Shown here piece after piece: positions 16,591 to 24,469 of a stretch of DNA of 45,070 bases. The stretch spans positions 1-45,070 of the forward strand of contig JBJOPS010000039.1 in the NCBI GenBank assembly GCA_046050465.1. The letters run 5' to 3'. Under the pieces are notes generated by a model. The model worked only from the letters and a program-made list of their open reading frames with translations. It did no database searches and was not told where the DNA came from. Source of the DNA: Egaibacter sp046050465 (GTDB lineage: Bacteria; Pseudomonadota; Gammaproteobacteria; Burkholderiales; Burkholderiaceae_C). Made by a program: the position numbers and the translations under genes. Numbering within the stretch: the stretch's first letter is position 1; the number at the start of each line of letters is the position of its first letter.

Positions 16591-16655
16591 ACATTCCCTA
16601 GGCAAAACCCTTGGGTGCGCTGTGCGAGAATCGTTTCAACCTACTCCCAGAAGCC

Positions 16656-17321
16656 ATGTCTGACGCTGAAATATCTCCTCTACCCGCTGCAGTTGGCAGT
16701 GAGCCGGTTGCCCCGGCGCGCAAACGACCCAAACCGGGCGAGCGCCGTGTCCAGATTTTGCAGGCGCTGGCCTCCATGCTGGAGCAGCCTGGTGCCGAGC
16801 GCGTCACCACGGCTGCGCTTGCGGCCCGACTGGACGTCAGTGAGGCTGCTCTGTACCGGCATTTCGCCAGCAAGGCGCAGATGTTTGAGGGGCTGATCGA
16901 ATTTATCGAACAAACGGTTTTTTCGCTGGTCAACCAGATAGCTGAGCGGGAGGGTGTGCTTGCCGGCGCTGAAGCAGACGCTGGTAGCCGTTACGCGATC
17001 AAGGTTGTCTCCATGTTGATTCAGTTTGCTGAAAAGAACCCCGGCATGACACGTGTGATGGTGGGTGATGCCCTGGTGTTTGAAAATGACCGCTTGCAGG
17101 AGCGCATGAATCAGTTTTTCGACAAGATTGAGTCAACACTCAAGCAAAGCCTGCGCGTCTCGCTGGATGAGTCGGGCTCGGCAACGCCGAGTGTTGATGC
17201 GCAGGTTCAGGCATCGGTGCTGACTGCGTTTGTTATGGGGCGGTTGCAGCGTTTCGCCAGGTCCGGGTTCAGGCGTTTGCCATCTGAACACTTGGAGGCG
17301 AGCCTGGCGTTGTTGCGGTAG
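16656..17321 (+). CDS. slmA: TetR-fold nucleoid occlusion factor SlmA
   Basis: The 221-residue protein has an N-terminal helix-turn-helix (VTTAALAARLDVSEAALYRH, about 49-68, followed by FASKAQMFEGLIEFIE) that closely resembles SlmA of gammaproteobacteria rather than drug-type TetR regulators. SlmA binds specific chromosomal sites and blocks FtsZ ring assembly over the nucleoid. The N-terminal 30 residues are a Pro- and Ala-rich extension. ATG 16656 starts the recognisable protein; an upstream frame from 16611 is open but has no family similarity. The gene lies 65 bases after argB. Whether the betaproteobacterial protein acts like E. coli SlmA is assumed from the family. Confidence 0.85.
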   Translation: MSDAEISPLPAAVGSEPVAPARKRPKPGERRVQILQALASMLEQPGAERVTTAALAARLDVSEAALYRHFASKAQMFEGLIEFIEQTVFSLVNQIAEREGVLAGAEADAGSRYAIKVVSMLIQFAEKNPGMTRVMVGDALVFENDRLQERMNQFFDKIESTLKQSLRVSLDESGSATPSVDAQVQASVLTAFVMGRLQRFARSGFRRLPSEHLEASLALLR

Positions 17322-17356
17322 CGAGGGGCCCTCTTGGTTGAGCATCCGGGCTTAAT

Positions 17357-17385
17357 TTGCTGCAAAATAGCACGATCGTTCTATT
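17357..17385 (+). promoter_or_regulatory. Candidate promoter of the tetR-fad operon
   Basis: TTGCTG (17357-17362) and TCTATT (17380-17385) are spaced by 17 bases and resemble weak -35 and -10 boxes. The TetR-type palindrome lies across the spacer and the -10 box, an arrangement suited to repression. Confidence 0.4.
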
Positions 17386-17387
17386 TT
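17364..17387. promoter_or_regulatory. 24-bp palindromic operator, probably for the adjacent TetR regulator
   Basis: Arms AAAATAG (17364-17370) and CTATTTT (17381-17387) flank a self-complementary core ACGATCGT (17372-17379). 22 of 24 positions are symmetric; only the two bases flanking the core do not pair. It ends 10 bases before the TetR start codon. TetR-family proteins usually bind such palindromes at their own promoters, so autoregulation and control of the downstream fad genes is inferred. Confidence 0.75.
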
Positions 17388-17397
17388 TAGAAAATTG

Positions 17398-18135
17398 ATG
17401 TCAGCCAATCTTCCATCTATCAAAACCAGTCTTGCTGATCTGGTTAGCCACAGTCGGCTGGCCGGGGTGCATGGCCGGGCTGTCCATAAAGGTCAGCAGA
17501 CCAAAATGGCTATCGTGGATGCTGCGTTGGGACTGGCCACCCAGATTGGGCTGGAGGGGTTGAGTATTGGTGCGTTGGCTGAGGTTATGCACATGAGTAA
17601 ATCTGGTGTATTTGCTCACTTTGGCTCACGGGAGGAGCTTCAAATTTCCGTGATCCGTGAGTACCATGACCGCTTCGAGCAGGAAGTGTTTTATCCGGCC
17701 CTTGATGAGGAGCGGGGCTTGCCCCGTGTTCGCGCGCTGTTTGCCAACTGGATGAAGCGCACTTCGGTGGAGATTGACTCCGGGTGTATTTACATCGGTG
17801 GTGCGGTGGAGTTTGATGATCGGCCTGGCCCGGTGCGGGATGCGCTGGCCAATTCGGTCAAGACATGGCTGGCGGCTGTACACCGTGCTGTCGTGCAGGC
17901 GCAGGAAATGGGCCAGTTGCATGGGGATGCGGATGCACATCAGATGGCTTTTGAAATTCATGGCCTTATCCTTGCCCTGCATTACGAAGCCAGGTTTCTG
18001 AAATACCCGGGCTCCATTGCACGTGCCAACACGGGGTTTGCCCATATCCTTTCCCGCTTCGGCCGGGATGTGCAGGCACCCGTCGGGCACCAACCAGCCA
18101 AACCAGTTCAGTCCATTCGCAGTTCAAAGGAGTAA
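17398..18135 (+). CDS. TetR/AcrR-family regulator of the fatty-acid oxidation operon
   Basis: The 245-residue protein has a TetR helix-turn-helix around LSIGALAEVMHMSKSGVFAH (about 59-78) after a 40-residue N-terminal extension. The C-terminal ligand domain is divergent. It stands directly before the acyl-CoA dehydrogenase gene (6 bases) and after a strong palindrome, so it probably represses this operon and is released by an acyl-CoA or related ligand. TetR-type fatty-acid regulators of betaproteobacteria (FadP) are a plausible assignment that I cannot confirm. A TTG at 17395 directly precedes the chosen ATG. Confidence 0.85.
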   Translation: MSANLPSIKTSLADLVSHSRLAGVHGRAVHKGQQTKMAIVDAALGLATQIGLEGLSIGALAEVMHMSKSGVFAHFGSREELQISVIREYHDRFEQEVFYPALDEERGLPRVRALFANWMKRTSVEIDSGCIYIGGAVEFDDRPGPVRDALANSVKTWLAAVHRAVVQAQEMGQLHGDADAHQMAFEIHGLILALHYEARFLKYPGSIARANTGFAHILSRFGRDVQAPVGHQPAKPVQSIRSSKE

Positions 18136-18141
18136 TTGTCT

Positions 18142-19938
18142 ATGCCAACTTATACGCCCCCATTGCGTGATATGCAGTTTGTGATGCACGAAGTGCTCAA
18201 GGTTACTGATGAGTTCAAGGCCATGCCCAAACACGTTGATGCTGACGTCGATACCATCAACGCGGTGCTGCAAGAGGCGGGCAAATTTGCCAGCGAGGTG
18301 ATATTTCCGCTAAATATTAGCGGGGATGCCGAGGGGTGCAAACTGGACAAAACCTCGCATGAGGTCAAAACACCTGCTGGCTTCAAGGATGCCTACAAGA
18401 TTTATGTGGAAGGTGGCTGGGCTGCACTCAGCTGTGACCCCGCCTACGGGGGGCAGGGCCTGCCGCTGGTGGTGAATCAGTGCCTGTACGAAATGATGAA
18501 CTCTGCCAATCAGGCGTGGACGATGTACCCCGGTCTTACCCACGGCGCCTACGCTGCACTGCACACTCATGGCACCGAGGAGCAGAAGCGCACTTATCTG
18601 CCCAAGATGACCAGTGGCGAGTGGACCGGCACCATGTGCCTGACCGAGCCACACTGCGGCACGGACCTGGGCCTGATGCGTACCAGGGCCGAACCCCGGC
18701 CTGACGGTACCTACAAGATCACTGGCAACAAGATTTTCATCAGTGCCGGTGAGCATGACATGGCGGCCAACATTGTCCACCTGGTGCTGGCCCGTTTGCC
18801 CGATGCGCCTCCCGGTATCAAGGGCATCAGCCTGTTTGTCGTGCCGAAGTACCTGGTCAATGCCGATGGCTCGCTGGGTGCACGCAATGGCATTTACTGC
18901 GGTGGCCTGGAGCATAAGATGGGTATCCATGCCAACGCGACTGCGCAGATCGTGATTGATGGCGCTTGTGGCACGATGGTTGGCCAGCCCAACAAGGGCA
19001 TGCAGGCCATGTTTGTGATGATGAATGCAGCCCGGCTCGGTGTTGGCAACCAGTCATTGGGTCTGACTGAGGTGGCCTACCAGAACGCACTGGCTTACGC
19101 CAAGGACCGCATTCAGATGCGCTCGCTCTCGGGCGTCAAGGCGAAGGACAAGCCGGCCGATCCCATCATCGTTCATCCGGACGTGCGAAAAATGCTGTTG
19201 ACAGCGAAGGCGTATGCAGAAGGTGGCCGCGCGCTGGCCATTTATTGCTCTGTGCTGCTGGAGAAGGCGCACTATCACCCGGATGAGAAGGTGCGCAAGG
19301 ACAGCGATGAGATGCTGTCGCTGCTCACCCCGATTACCAAAGCATTCCTGACTGATAACGGCTTTGAGTCGACCGTGATGTGTCAGCAGGTGTTTGGTGG
19401 CCATGGCTACATCAAGGAATGGGGCATGGAGCAGTTTGTGCGCGATGCGCGCATCAACATGATTTACGAGGGTACCAATACCATCCAGAGCCTGGACCTG
19501 ATGGGCCGCAAGATTCTGGGCAACAACGGCGCTACGCTGAAAAAGTTTGGCAAGCTGGTAGCAGCACTGGTTGAAGAAGAGGGCGTCAACGAGAAGATGG
19601 CCGAGTTCATCAACCCCATTGCCTTTTTGGGCGACAAGATGACCAAGTTCACCACGGAGCTGGGCTTCAAGGGGTTTCAGAACCCCGATGAAGTGGGGGC
19701 CGCAGCGGTGGACTACCTGCGTGTAGCTGGCCATCTTGTGATGGGCTACTTCTGGGCACGTATGGCACAAGTGGCTCTGAGTGAAATTGCCGCAGGCAAT
19801 GCAGATCCGTTTTACCAGGCCAAGCTGCAGACAGCGCGCTTCTATTTCGCCAAATTGTTCCCCGAAACCGCGTCACTGATGCAGACGGCACGTACTGGCA
19901 GCAAGGTGTTGATGGACACTGATCTGGCCTTGGCCTGA
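18142..19938 (+). CDS. Acyl-CoA dehydrogenase (about 600-residue, DmdC-like class)
   Basis: The 598-residue FAD enzyme should introduce the first double bond of beta-oxidation. N-terminal, middle (MCLTEPHCGTDLGLMRTRAE, about 172-191) and C-terminal acyl-CoA dehydrogenase domains are present, followed by an extra C-terminal domain typical of the 590-600 residue class. QQVFGGHGYIKEWGMEQ and MIYEGTNTIQSLDLMGRK carry the FAD contact and the catalytic Glu (YEGTN). AAAGGAG at 18126-18132 lies 9 bases before ATG 18142; a TTG at 18136 is too close to it. Substrate chain length is not readable. Some relatives act on methylmercaptopropionyl-CoA, but the neighbours indicate fatty or aliphatic acyl-CoA. 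Confidence 0.9.
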   Translation: MPTYTPPLRDMQFVMHEVLKVTDEFKAMPKHVDADVDTINAVLQEAGKFASEVIFPLNISGDAEGCKLDKTSHEVKTPAGFKDAYKIYVEGGWAALSCDPAYGGQGLPLVVNQCLYEMMNSANQAWTMYPGLTHGAYAALHTHGTEEQKRTYLPKMTSGEWTGTMCLTEPHCGTDLGLMRTRAEPRPDGTYKITGNKIFISAGEHDMAANIVHLVLARLPDAPPGIKGISLFVVPKYLVNADGSLGARNGIYCGGLEHKMGIHANATAQIVIDGACGTMVGQPNKGMQAMFVMMNAARLGVGNQSLGLTEVAYQNALAYAKDRIQMRSLSGVKAKDKPADPIIVHPDVRKMLLTAKAYAEGGRALAIYCSVLLEKAHYHPDEKVRKDSDEMLSLLTPITKAFLTDNGFESTVMCQQVFGGHGYIKEWGMEQFVRDARINMIYEGTNTIQSLDLMGRKILGNNGATLKKFGKLVAALVEEEGVNEKMAEFINPIAFLGDKMTKFTTELGFKGFQNPDEVGAAAVDYLRVAGHLVMGYFWARMAQVALSEIAAGNADPFYQAKLQTARFYFAKLFPETASLMQTARTGSKVLMDTDLALA

Positions 19939-19948
19939 TTGGAAAATC

Positions 19949-22372
19949 ATGTATAGATTTCAAGTTAAGAAAATAGCCGTGCTGGGAGCCGGTGTGATGG
20001 GCGCACAGATTGCTGCGCACCTGGTCAACGTCAGGGTGCCGGTGGTGCTGTTCGATCTCCCCGCCAAAGAGGGGCCGAAAAACGGTATCGTGACCAAGGC
20101 GATTGAAGGCCTCAAGAAGCTCAAGCCAGCGCCACTGGGCGTGCCTGAAGATGCCGCCCTGATTGGCCAGGCTAATTATGAAGAGCATCTGGAACAGCTG
20201 CGTGACTGCGATCTGATTATTGAAGCCATCGCTGAGCGCATGGACTGGAAGCTTGATCTGTACAAAAAGATCGCGCCTTTTGTTGCACCTCACGCCATTG
20301 TGGCGTCCAACACGTCCGGGTTGTCGATTACCAAGCTGAGCGAAGCGCTACCTGAGGAAATCAAACCGCGTTTCTGCGGCATTCACTTTTTCAACCCACC
20401 GCGCTACATGTACCTGGTGGAGTTGATCAATACGCCTACCACGCAGCCTCAAGTGCTGGATGATCTGGAAGCCTTTGTCACCAGCGGACTGGGCAAGGGC
20501 GTGGTTCGCGCGCACGATACCCCCAACTTCATCGCCAACCGCATCGGCATTGCGGGCATGCTGGCCACGATGAAGCAGGTCGAAAACTTTGGGCTGACCT
20601 ATGACGTGGTGGATGACCTTACGGGCAAGAAACTGGGTCGCGCCAGTTCGGGTACGTTTCGTACGGCAGACGTAGTGGGCCTGGACACCATGGCGCACGT
20701 CATCAAGACCCTGCAGGACAACCTGACACGAGAGACAGACCCCTTTTACGACAACTTTGCCACACCGGCGGCGCTATCCAAACTGATGGCGGCTGGCAGC
20801 CTGGGGCAGAAATCTGGCGCCGGGTTTTACAAAAAGGCCGGACGGGACATTCTGCGTTTTGATGCAGCGGCGAACGACGGCCAGGGCGACTATGTGCCCA
20901 GCGGCGCCAAAGCCAATGAAGTCGTGGGCCGAATGCTGAAAAAGCCCGCAGGCGAGCGCCTTAATTTGTTGCGCAATGCTGAAGGTGCCGAGCCCCGCTT
21001 TCTGTGGGCCATTTTGCGTGACCAGTTTCACTATGCGGCGGTTCATCTGCACACGGTTGCCGAGACCGCGCGTGACGTGGACTTTGCCATGCGCTGGGGC
21101 TTTGGCCTGCAGCAAGGTCCTTTCGAGTTGTGGCAAGAGGCTGGCTGGCTGCAAGTGGCGCAGTGGATTCAGGAAGATATCGATGCTGGCAAGGCCCTTT
21201 GCAAGGAGCCGCTGCCGCAGTGGGTGTTCAAGGGCCCTGTGGCGCAGGCCAATGGTGGCAAAGGGGGTGTGCACACCGGGCAGGGCTCCTGGAGTGCATC
21301 GGCCAACCAGTTCATTGCGCGACGTTTGTTGCCGGTTTATGACCGTCAGCATTTCCCGGAGAGCGTGCGCGGAGCCAACTCTGTACAAGCTCAGACAGCA
21401 GGCACAACCCTGCATGAAGACGATGCCATCCGCTTGTGGACGCTGGATGGCGATATCGTGATTGCCAGCATCAAAACCAAGATGCATGCCATCAGCCCCG
21501 ACGTGGCCGAAGGGTTGGCGATGGCCGTAGATCTGGCCGAAAAAGACTACAAGGGGCTGGTGATCTGGTCTCCCGACGACATGTTCTCTGCCGGGGCTGA
21601 TTTGCAAGCCATGTTGCCCGCCTTCATGATGGCGGGCGTTAGCGCCATTGATGGTGCCGAGCACGAGTTGCAAAATACCATGCTCAAGCTGCGCTATGCC
21701 AATGTGCCAACCGTTTCGGCCATTCGTGGTCTGGCGCTGGGCGGCGGCTGCGAGATGGCGGTGTACTCCAGCAAGCGGGTTGCCGCTATGGAAAGCTACA
21801 TCGGCCTGGTGGAAGTCGGTGTGGGCCTGGTGCCTGGCGCGGGCGGCCTGGCTTACATTGCGCGGCGTGCCGCAGAAAATGCTGCGACCAGCACCAACAA
21901 GGACATCCTGCCTTTCCTTACCGAAGGCTTCACCGCAGCGGCCATGGCCAAGGTGGGCACCAGTGCCATCGAGAGCCGCAAGCTGGGATACTTGCTGGAT
22001 ACCGATGTCATCGTGCCCAACAAGGACGAGTTGCTGTTTGTGGCCATCAATGAAGCCAAGGCGCTGTTCAATTCGGGCTATCGCGCACCGCACAAACGCA
22101 CCTTTGCCGTGGCTGGGCGCAATGGCTGCGCCACCATCAAGGGCTCGCTGGTCAACATGCGCGACGGTGGCTTCATCAGCGAACACGATTTCCACATCGC
22201 CAGCCTGATCGCCAACGTGGTGTGTGGTGGTGACGTCGATGCCGGTACTTTGGTCACTGAAGAGTATGTGATGGCGCTGGAGCGCAAGGCATTTTGCTCG
22301 CTGCTGACGCACCCCAAAACGCAGGAACGCATCATGGGAATGATGTCCACCGGCAAACCCCTGCGTAACTGA
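19949..22372 (+). CDS. 3-hydroxyacyl-CoA dehydrogenase/enoyl-CoA hydratase fusion (FadN-type order)
   Basis: The 807-residue bifunctional enzyme has the NAD-binding 3-hydroxyacyl-CoA dehydrogenase first (KIAVLGAGVMGAQIAAHL near 8-25; IHFFNPPRYMYLVELI; HDTPNFIANRIG). A crotonase domain follows (SAGADLQAML near 550; LALGGGCEMAVY near 593). Both hydratase glutamates are present: GGGCE, and the Glu of YIGLVEVGVGLVPGAGG. This order is that of Bacillus FadN and is opposite to E. coli FadB and FadJ. Together with the next gene it would perform the hydration, oxidation and thiolysis steps. It starts 10 bases after the dehydrogenase gene. Confidence 0.92.
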   Translation: MYRFQVKKIAVLGAGVMGAQIAAHLVNVRVPVVLFDLPAKEGPKNGIVTKAIEGLKKLKPAPLGVPEDAALIGQANYEEHLEQLRDCDLIIEAIAERMDWKLDLYKKIAPFVAPHAIVASNTSGLSITKLSEALPEEIKPRFCGIHFFNPPRYMYLVELINTPTTQPQVLDDLEAFVTSGLGKGVVRAHDTPNFIANRIGIAGMLATMKQVENFGLTYDVVDDLTGKKLGRASSGTFRTADVVGLDTMAHVIKTLQDNLTRETDPFYDNFATPAALSKLMAAGSLGQKSGAGFYKKAGRDILRFDAAANDGQGDYVPSGAKANEVVGRMLKKPAGERLNLLRNAEGAEPRFLWAILRDQFHYAAVHLHTVAETARDVDFAMRWGFGLQQGPFELWQEAGWLQVAQWIQEDIDAGKALCKEPLPQWVFKGPVAQANGGKGGVHTGQGSWSASANQFIARRLLPVYDRQHFPESVRGANSVQAQTAGTTLHEDDAIRLWTLDGDIVIASIKTKMHAISPDVAEGLAMAVDLAEKDYKGLVIWSPDDMFSAGADLQAMLPAFMMAGVSAIDGAEHELQNTMLKLRYANVPTVSAIRGLALGGGCEMAVYSSKRVAAMESYIGLVEVGVGLVPGAGGLAYIARRAAENAATSTNKDILPFLTEGFTAAAMAKVGTSAIESRKLGYLLDTDVIVPNKDELLFVAINEAKALFNSGYRAPHKRTFAVAGRNGCATIKGSLVNMRDGGFISEHDFHIASLIANVVCGGDVDAGTLVTEEYVMALERKAFCSLLTHPKTQERIMGMMSTGKPLRN

Positions 22373-22400
22373 AGCAGTTGAACTGAACAAGAGAATCACC

Positions 22401-23597
22401 ATGAAGCAAGTTCAAGAAGCCTATATTGTCGCGGCGACGCGTACCCCCATTGGCCGATCACATCGCGGGTTCTTCCGCAACATGCGGCCCGATGACCTGC
22501 TGGTCAAGGCCTTGCAAGCTGCGCTGGCCCAGGTGCCAACGCTGGATCCTGCCACCATTGAAGACCTGATCTGTGGTTGCGCCATTCCCGAAGGGGCCCA
22601 AGGCCTCAATGTCGCCCGTATTGGCGCGGTTCTGGCCGGACTGCCAACCAGCGTGGGTGGCATCACCGTCAACCGGTTTTGTGCGTCGGGTGTCAGCGCC
22701 ATCCAGATGGCGGCTGACCGTATTCGCGTGGGTGAAGCCGACGTGATGATGGCCGCTGGCGTGGAGAGCATGAGCATGGTGCCGATGATGGGCAACACGC
22801 CGTCGCTGTCACCGGCCATGTTCAACAACAATGAAAACATTGGCATTGCTTACGGCATGGGTCTCACAGCAGAAAAGGTGGCGAACCAGTGGAAGGTGAG
22901 CCGCGCCGCCCAGGATGAATTTGCCTACCAGTCGCACATGAAGGCCATCGCCGCCATGAAAGCTGGCGACTTTGCCGCCGAGATCACGCCGGTTGAAGTG
23001 TCCGAGCGCATGCCGGACATGGACACTGGCGACGTGTCCACCACCACGCGCACAGTCAGTCTGGACGAAGGTGCCCGCCCTGACACCACCGTGGAGGGGT
23101 TGTCCAAACTCAAAACCGTCTTTGCGGCACGCGGTTCTGTGACGGCAGGCAACAGCTCGCAAACATCTGACGGCGCAGGCGCCTTGATTCTGGCCAGCGA
23201 AAAAGCGGTGAAGCAGTTTGGCCTGAAGCCGCTGGCCCGGTTTGTCAGCTTTGCCAGCAAAGGCGTGCCGCCCCATATCATGGGCATTGGCCCCATTGAA
23301 GCCATTCCTGCTGCCCTGCGCTATGCGGGTCTGAAGCAACAGGATATCGACTGGTTTGAATTGAACGAAGCGTTTGCGGCCCAGTCGCTGGCGGTCATCA
23401 ATACGCTGGGTCTGGACCCCACCAAAGTCAATCCCATGGGCGGCGCCATCGCGTTGGGGCACCCGCTAGGTGCTACTGGTGCTATCCGGTCAGCGACAGT
23501 GATTCACGCCTTGCAGCGCAAAAATTTGCGTTACGGCATGGTCACAATGTGCGTAGGCATGGGGCAAGGCGCAGCGGGCATTTTTGAAAGCATCTGA
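22401..23597 (+). CDS. Acetyl-CoA C-acyltransferase (thiolase)
   Basis: The 398-residue thiolase has all three active-site motifs: the acyl-accepting cysteine C94 in VNRFCASGVSAIQMA, the histidine in ALGHPLGATGAIRS, and the second cysteine in TMCVGMGQGAAGIFE at the C-terminus. FELNEAFAAQSLAV is also typical. It cleaves 3-ketoacyl-CoA in the last step of beta-oxidation. It is 28 bases from the FadN-type gene and its stop overlaps the next start by one base (TGATG). Adjacent position and length suggest the FadA/FadI type rather than the biosynthetic PhaA type. Confidence 0.93.
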   Translation: MKQVQEAYIVAATRTPIGRSHRGFFRNMRPDDLLVKALQAALAQVPTLDPATIEDLICGCAIPEGAQGLNVARIGAVLAGLPTSVGGITVNRFCASGVSAIQMAADRIRVGEADVMMAAGVESMSMVPMMGNTPSLSPAMFNNNENIGIAYGMGLTAEKVANQWKVSRAAQDEFAYQSHMKAIAAMKAGDFAAEITPVEVSERMPDMDTGDVSTTTRTVSLDEGARPDTTVEGLSKLKTVFAARGSVTAGNSSQTSDGAGALILASEKAVKQFGLKPLARFVSFASKGVPPHIMGIGPIEAIPAALRYAGLKQQDIDWFELNEAFAAQSLAVINTLGLDPTKVNPMGGAIALGHPLGATGAIRSATVIHALQRKNLRYGMVTMCVGMGQGAAGIFESI

Positions 23598-24376
23598 TGA
23601 CAACAAGAAGCATGACGGATATCCTGATTGACACCTCCAGTGGCGTCATGACTATGACGCTGAACCGGGTTCATAGAAAAAACTCAATTACTGCTGACAT
23701 GTACGCCAGCTTGGCAGACGGGCTGGCCGCTGCTGAGGCGGATGCTGCCGTGCGAGTCGTTGTTTTGCAGGGTCACGAAACCATCTTTAGTGCGGGTAAC
23801 GATGTTGGCGACTTTTTGGATGCCAAGCCGTTTGCTGCAGACGCACCGGTATTCCGCTTTTTGCGCGGTATCACCACGTTTTCCAAGCCGCTGGTGGCCG
23901 CAGTCTGTGGCCCGGCCGTTGGTGTTGGTACGACGATGTTGTTCCATTTTGATTTGGTTTATGCGGGTGACAACGCGGTGTTTTCCATGCCGTTTGTGAA
24001 CTTGGGCCTGTGTCCGGAGGCGGGTTCGAGCTTGCTGGTACCCCAAATGATGGGCTATCACCGCGCAGCCGAGGCGTTGTTGCTGGGAGAGCCTTTTATG
24101 GCTGAAGCTGCCATGGAGGTGGGGTTGATAAACCGGATCGTTGCGCCGACAGAGGTCAGCGGCCTTGCCCAATCGCAGGCGCGCAAGCTGGCTGCCAAAC
24201 CCCTGAGTTCGTTGGTTGAAACCAAGCGACTGATGAAAAAAAACCAGTCAGCGCAAGTACTGGCGCAAATTGGAGAAGAGGCGGCCAGCTTCGCGCACAT
24301 GCTGCGCGAACCGGCCGCTCGCGAGGCGTTCACCGCGTTCATGGAAAAGCGGCGCCCGAATTTCTCCGGGATTTGA
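23597..24376 (+). CDS. Crotonase-family protein, probable delta3-delta2-enoyl-CoA isomerase
   Basis: The 259-residue protein has the crotonase oxyanion-hole motif FSAGNDVGDF (about 64-73). At the two hydratase glutamate positions it has Thr (AVGVGTTM, T113) and Phe (MPFVNLG, F133), so hydration is not expected. Instead it has Glu in LGLCPEAGSS (E141), the site used by delta3-delta2-enoyl-CoA isomerases of the ECI2 type. That would let the operon process unsaturated acyl-CoAs. The isomerase call is an inference from these residues; automated annotation would say enoyl-CoA hydratase. ATG 23597 overlaps the thiolase stop; ATG 23612 is an alternative. Confidence 0.85.
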   Translation: MTTRSMTDILIDTSSGVMTMTLNRVHRKNSITADMYASLADGLAAAEADAAVRVVVLQGHETIFSAGNDVGDFLDAKPFAADAPVFRFLRGITTFSKPLVAAVCGPAVGVGTTMLFHFDLVYAGDNAVFSMPFVNLGLCPEAGSSLLVPQMMGYHRAAEALLLGEPFMAEAAMEVGLINRIVAPTEVSGLAQSQARKLAAKPLSSLVETKRLMKKNQSAQVLAQIGEEAASFAHMLREPAAREAFTAFMEKRRPNFSGI

Positions 24377-24396
24377 TGGCCTGTTAGACATTCAAT

Positions 24397-24416
24397 CCCG
24401 CATGGGTTGTTGCGGG
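24397..24416. terminator. Hairpin between convergent operons
   Basis: CCCGCA (24397-24402) and TGCGGG (24411-24416) form a 6-bp stem with an 8-base loop in the 93-base gap between two converging genes. A T-run is lacking, so it is only a candidate bidirectional terminator. Confidence 0.35.
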
Positions 24417-24469
24417 GCTGGATGCCAAGCCGTTTTCACTGCATCGACGGCCTGCACTGTGTCGTCAAA

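Noticed and set aside
14731..16605. 624-codon minus-strand open frame
   Set aside because: It is antisense to the wbpM-like gene and argB, which have clear motifs. The His- and Gln-rich composition is typical of reversed GC-rich coding sequence.
16592..16612. Possible hairpin after argB (CCCTAGG with CCCTTGGG)
   Set aside because: The stem has a mismatch, there is no T-run and it is short; not convincing as a terminator.
20774..22402. 542-codon minus-strand open frame
   Set aside because: It lies opposite the FadN-type fusion gene, shows no recognisable domain and has the same mirror composition.
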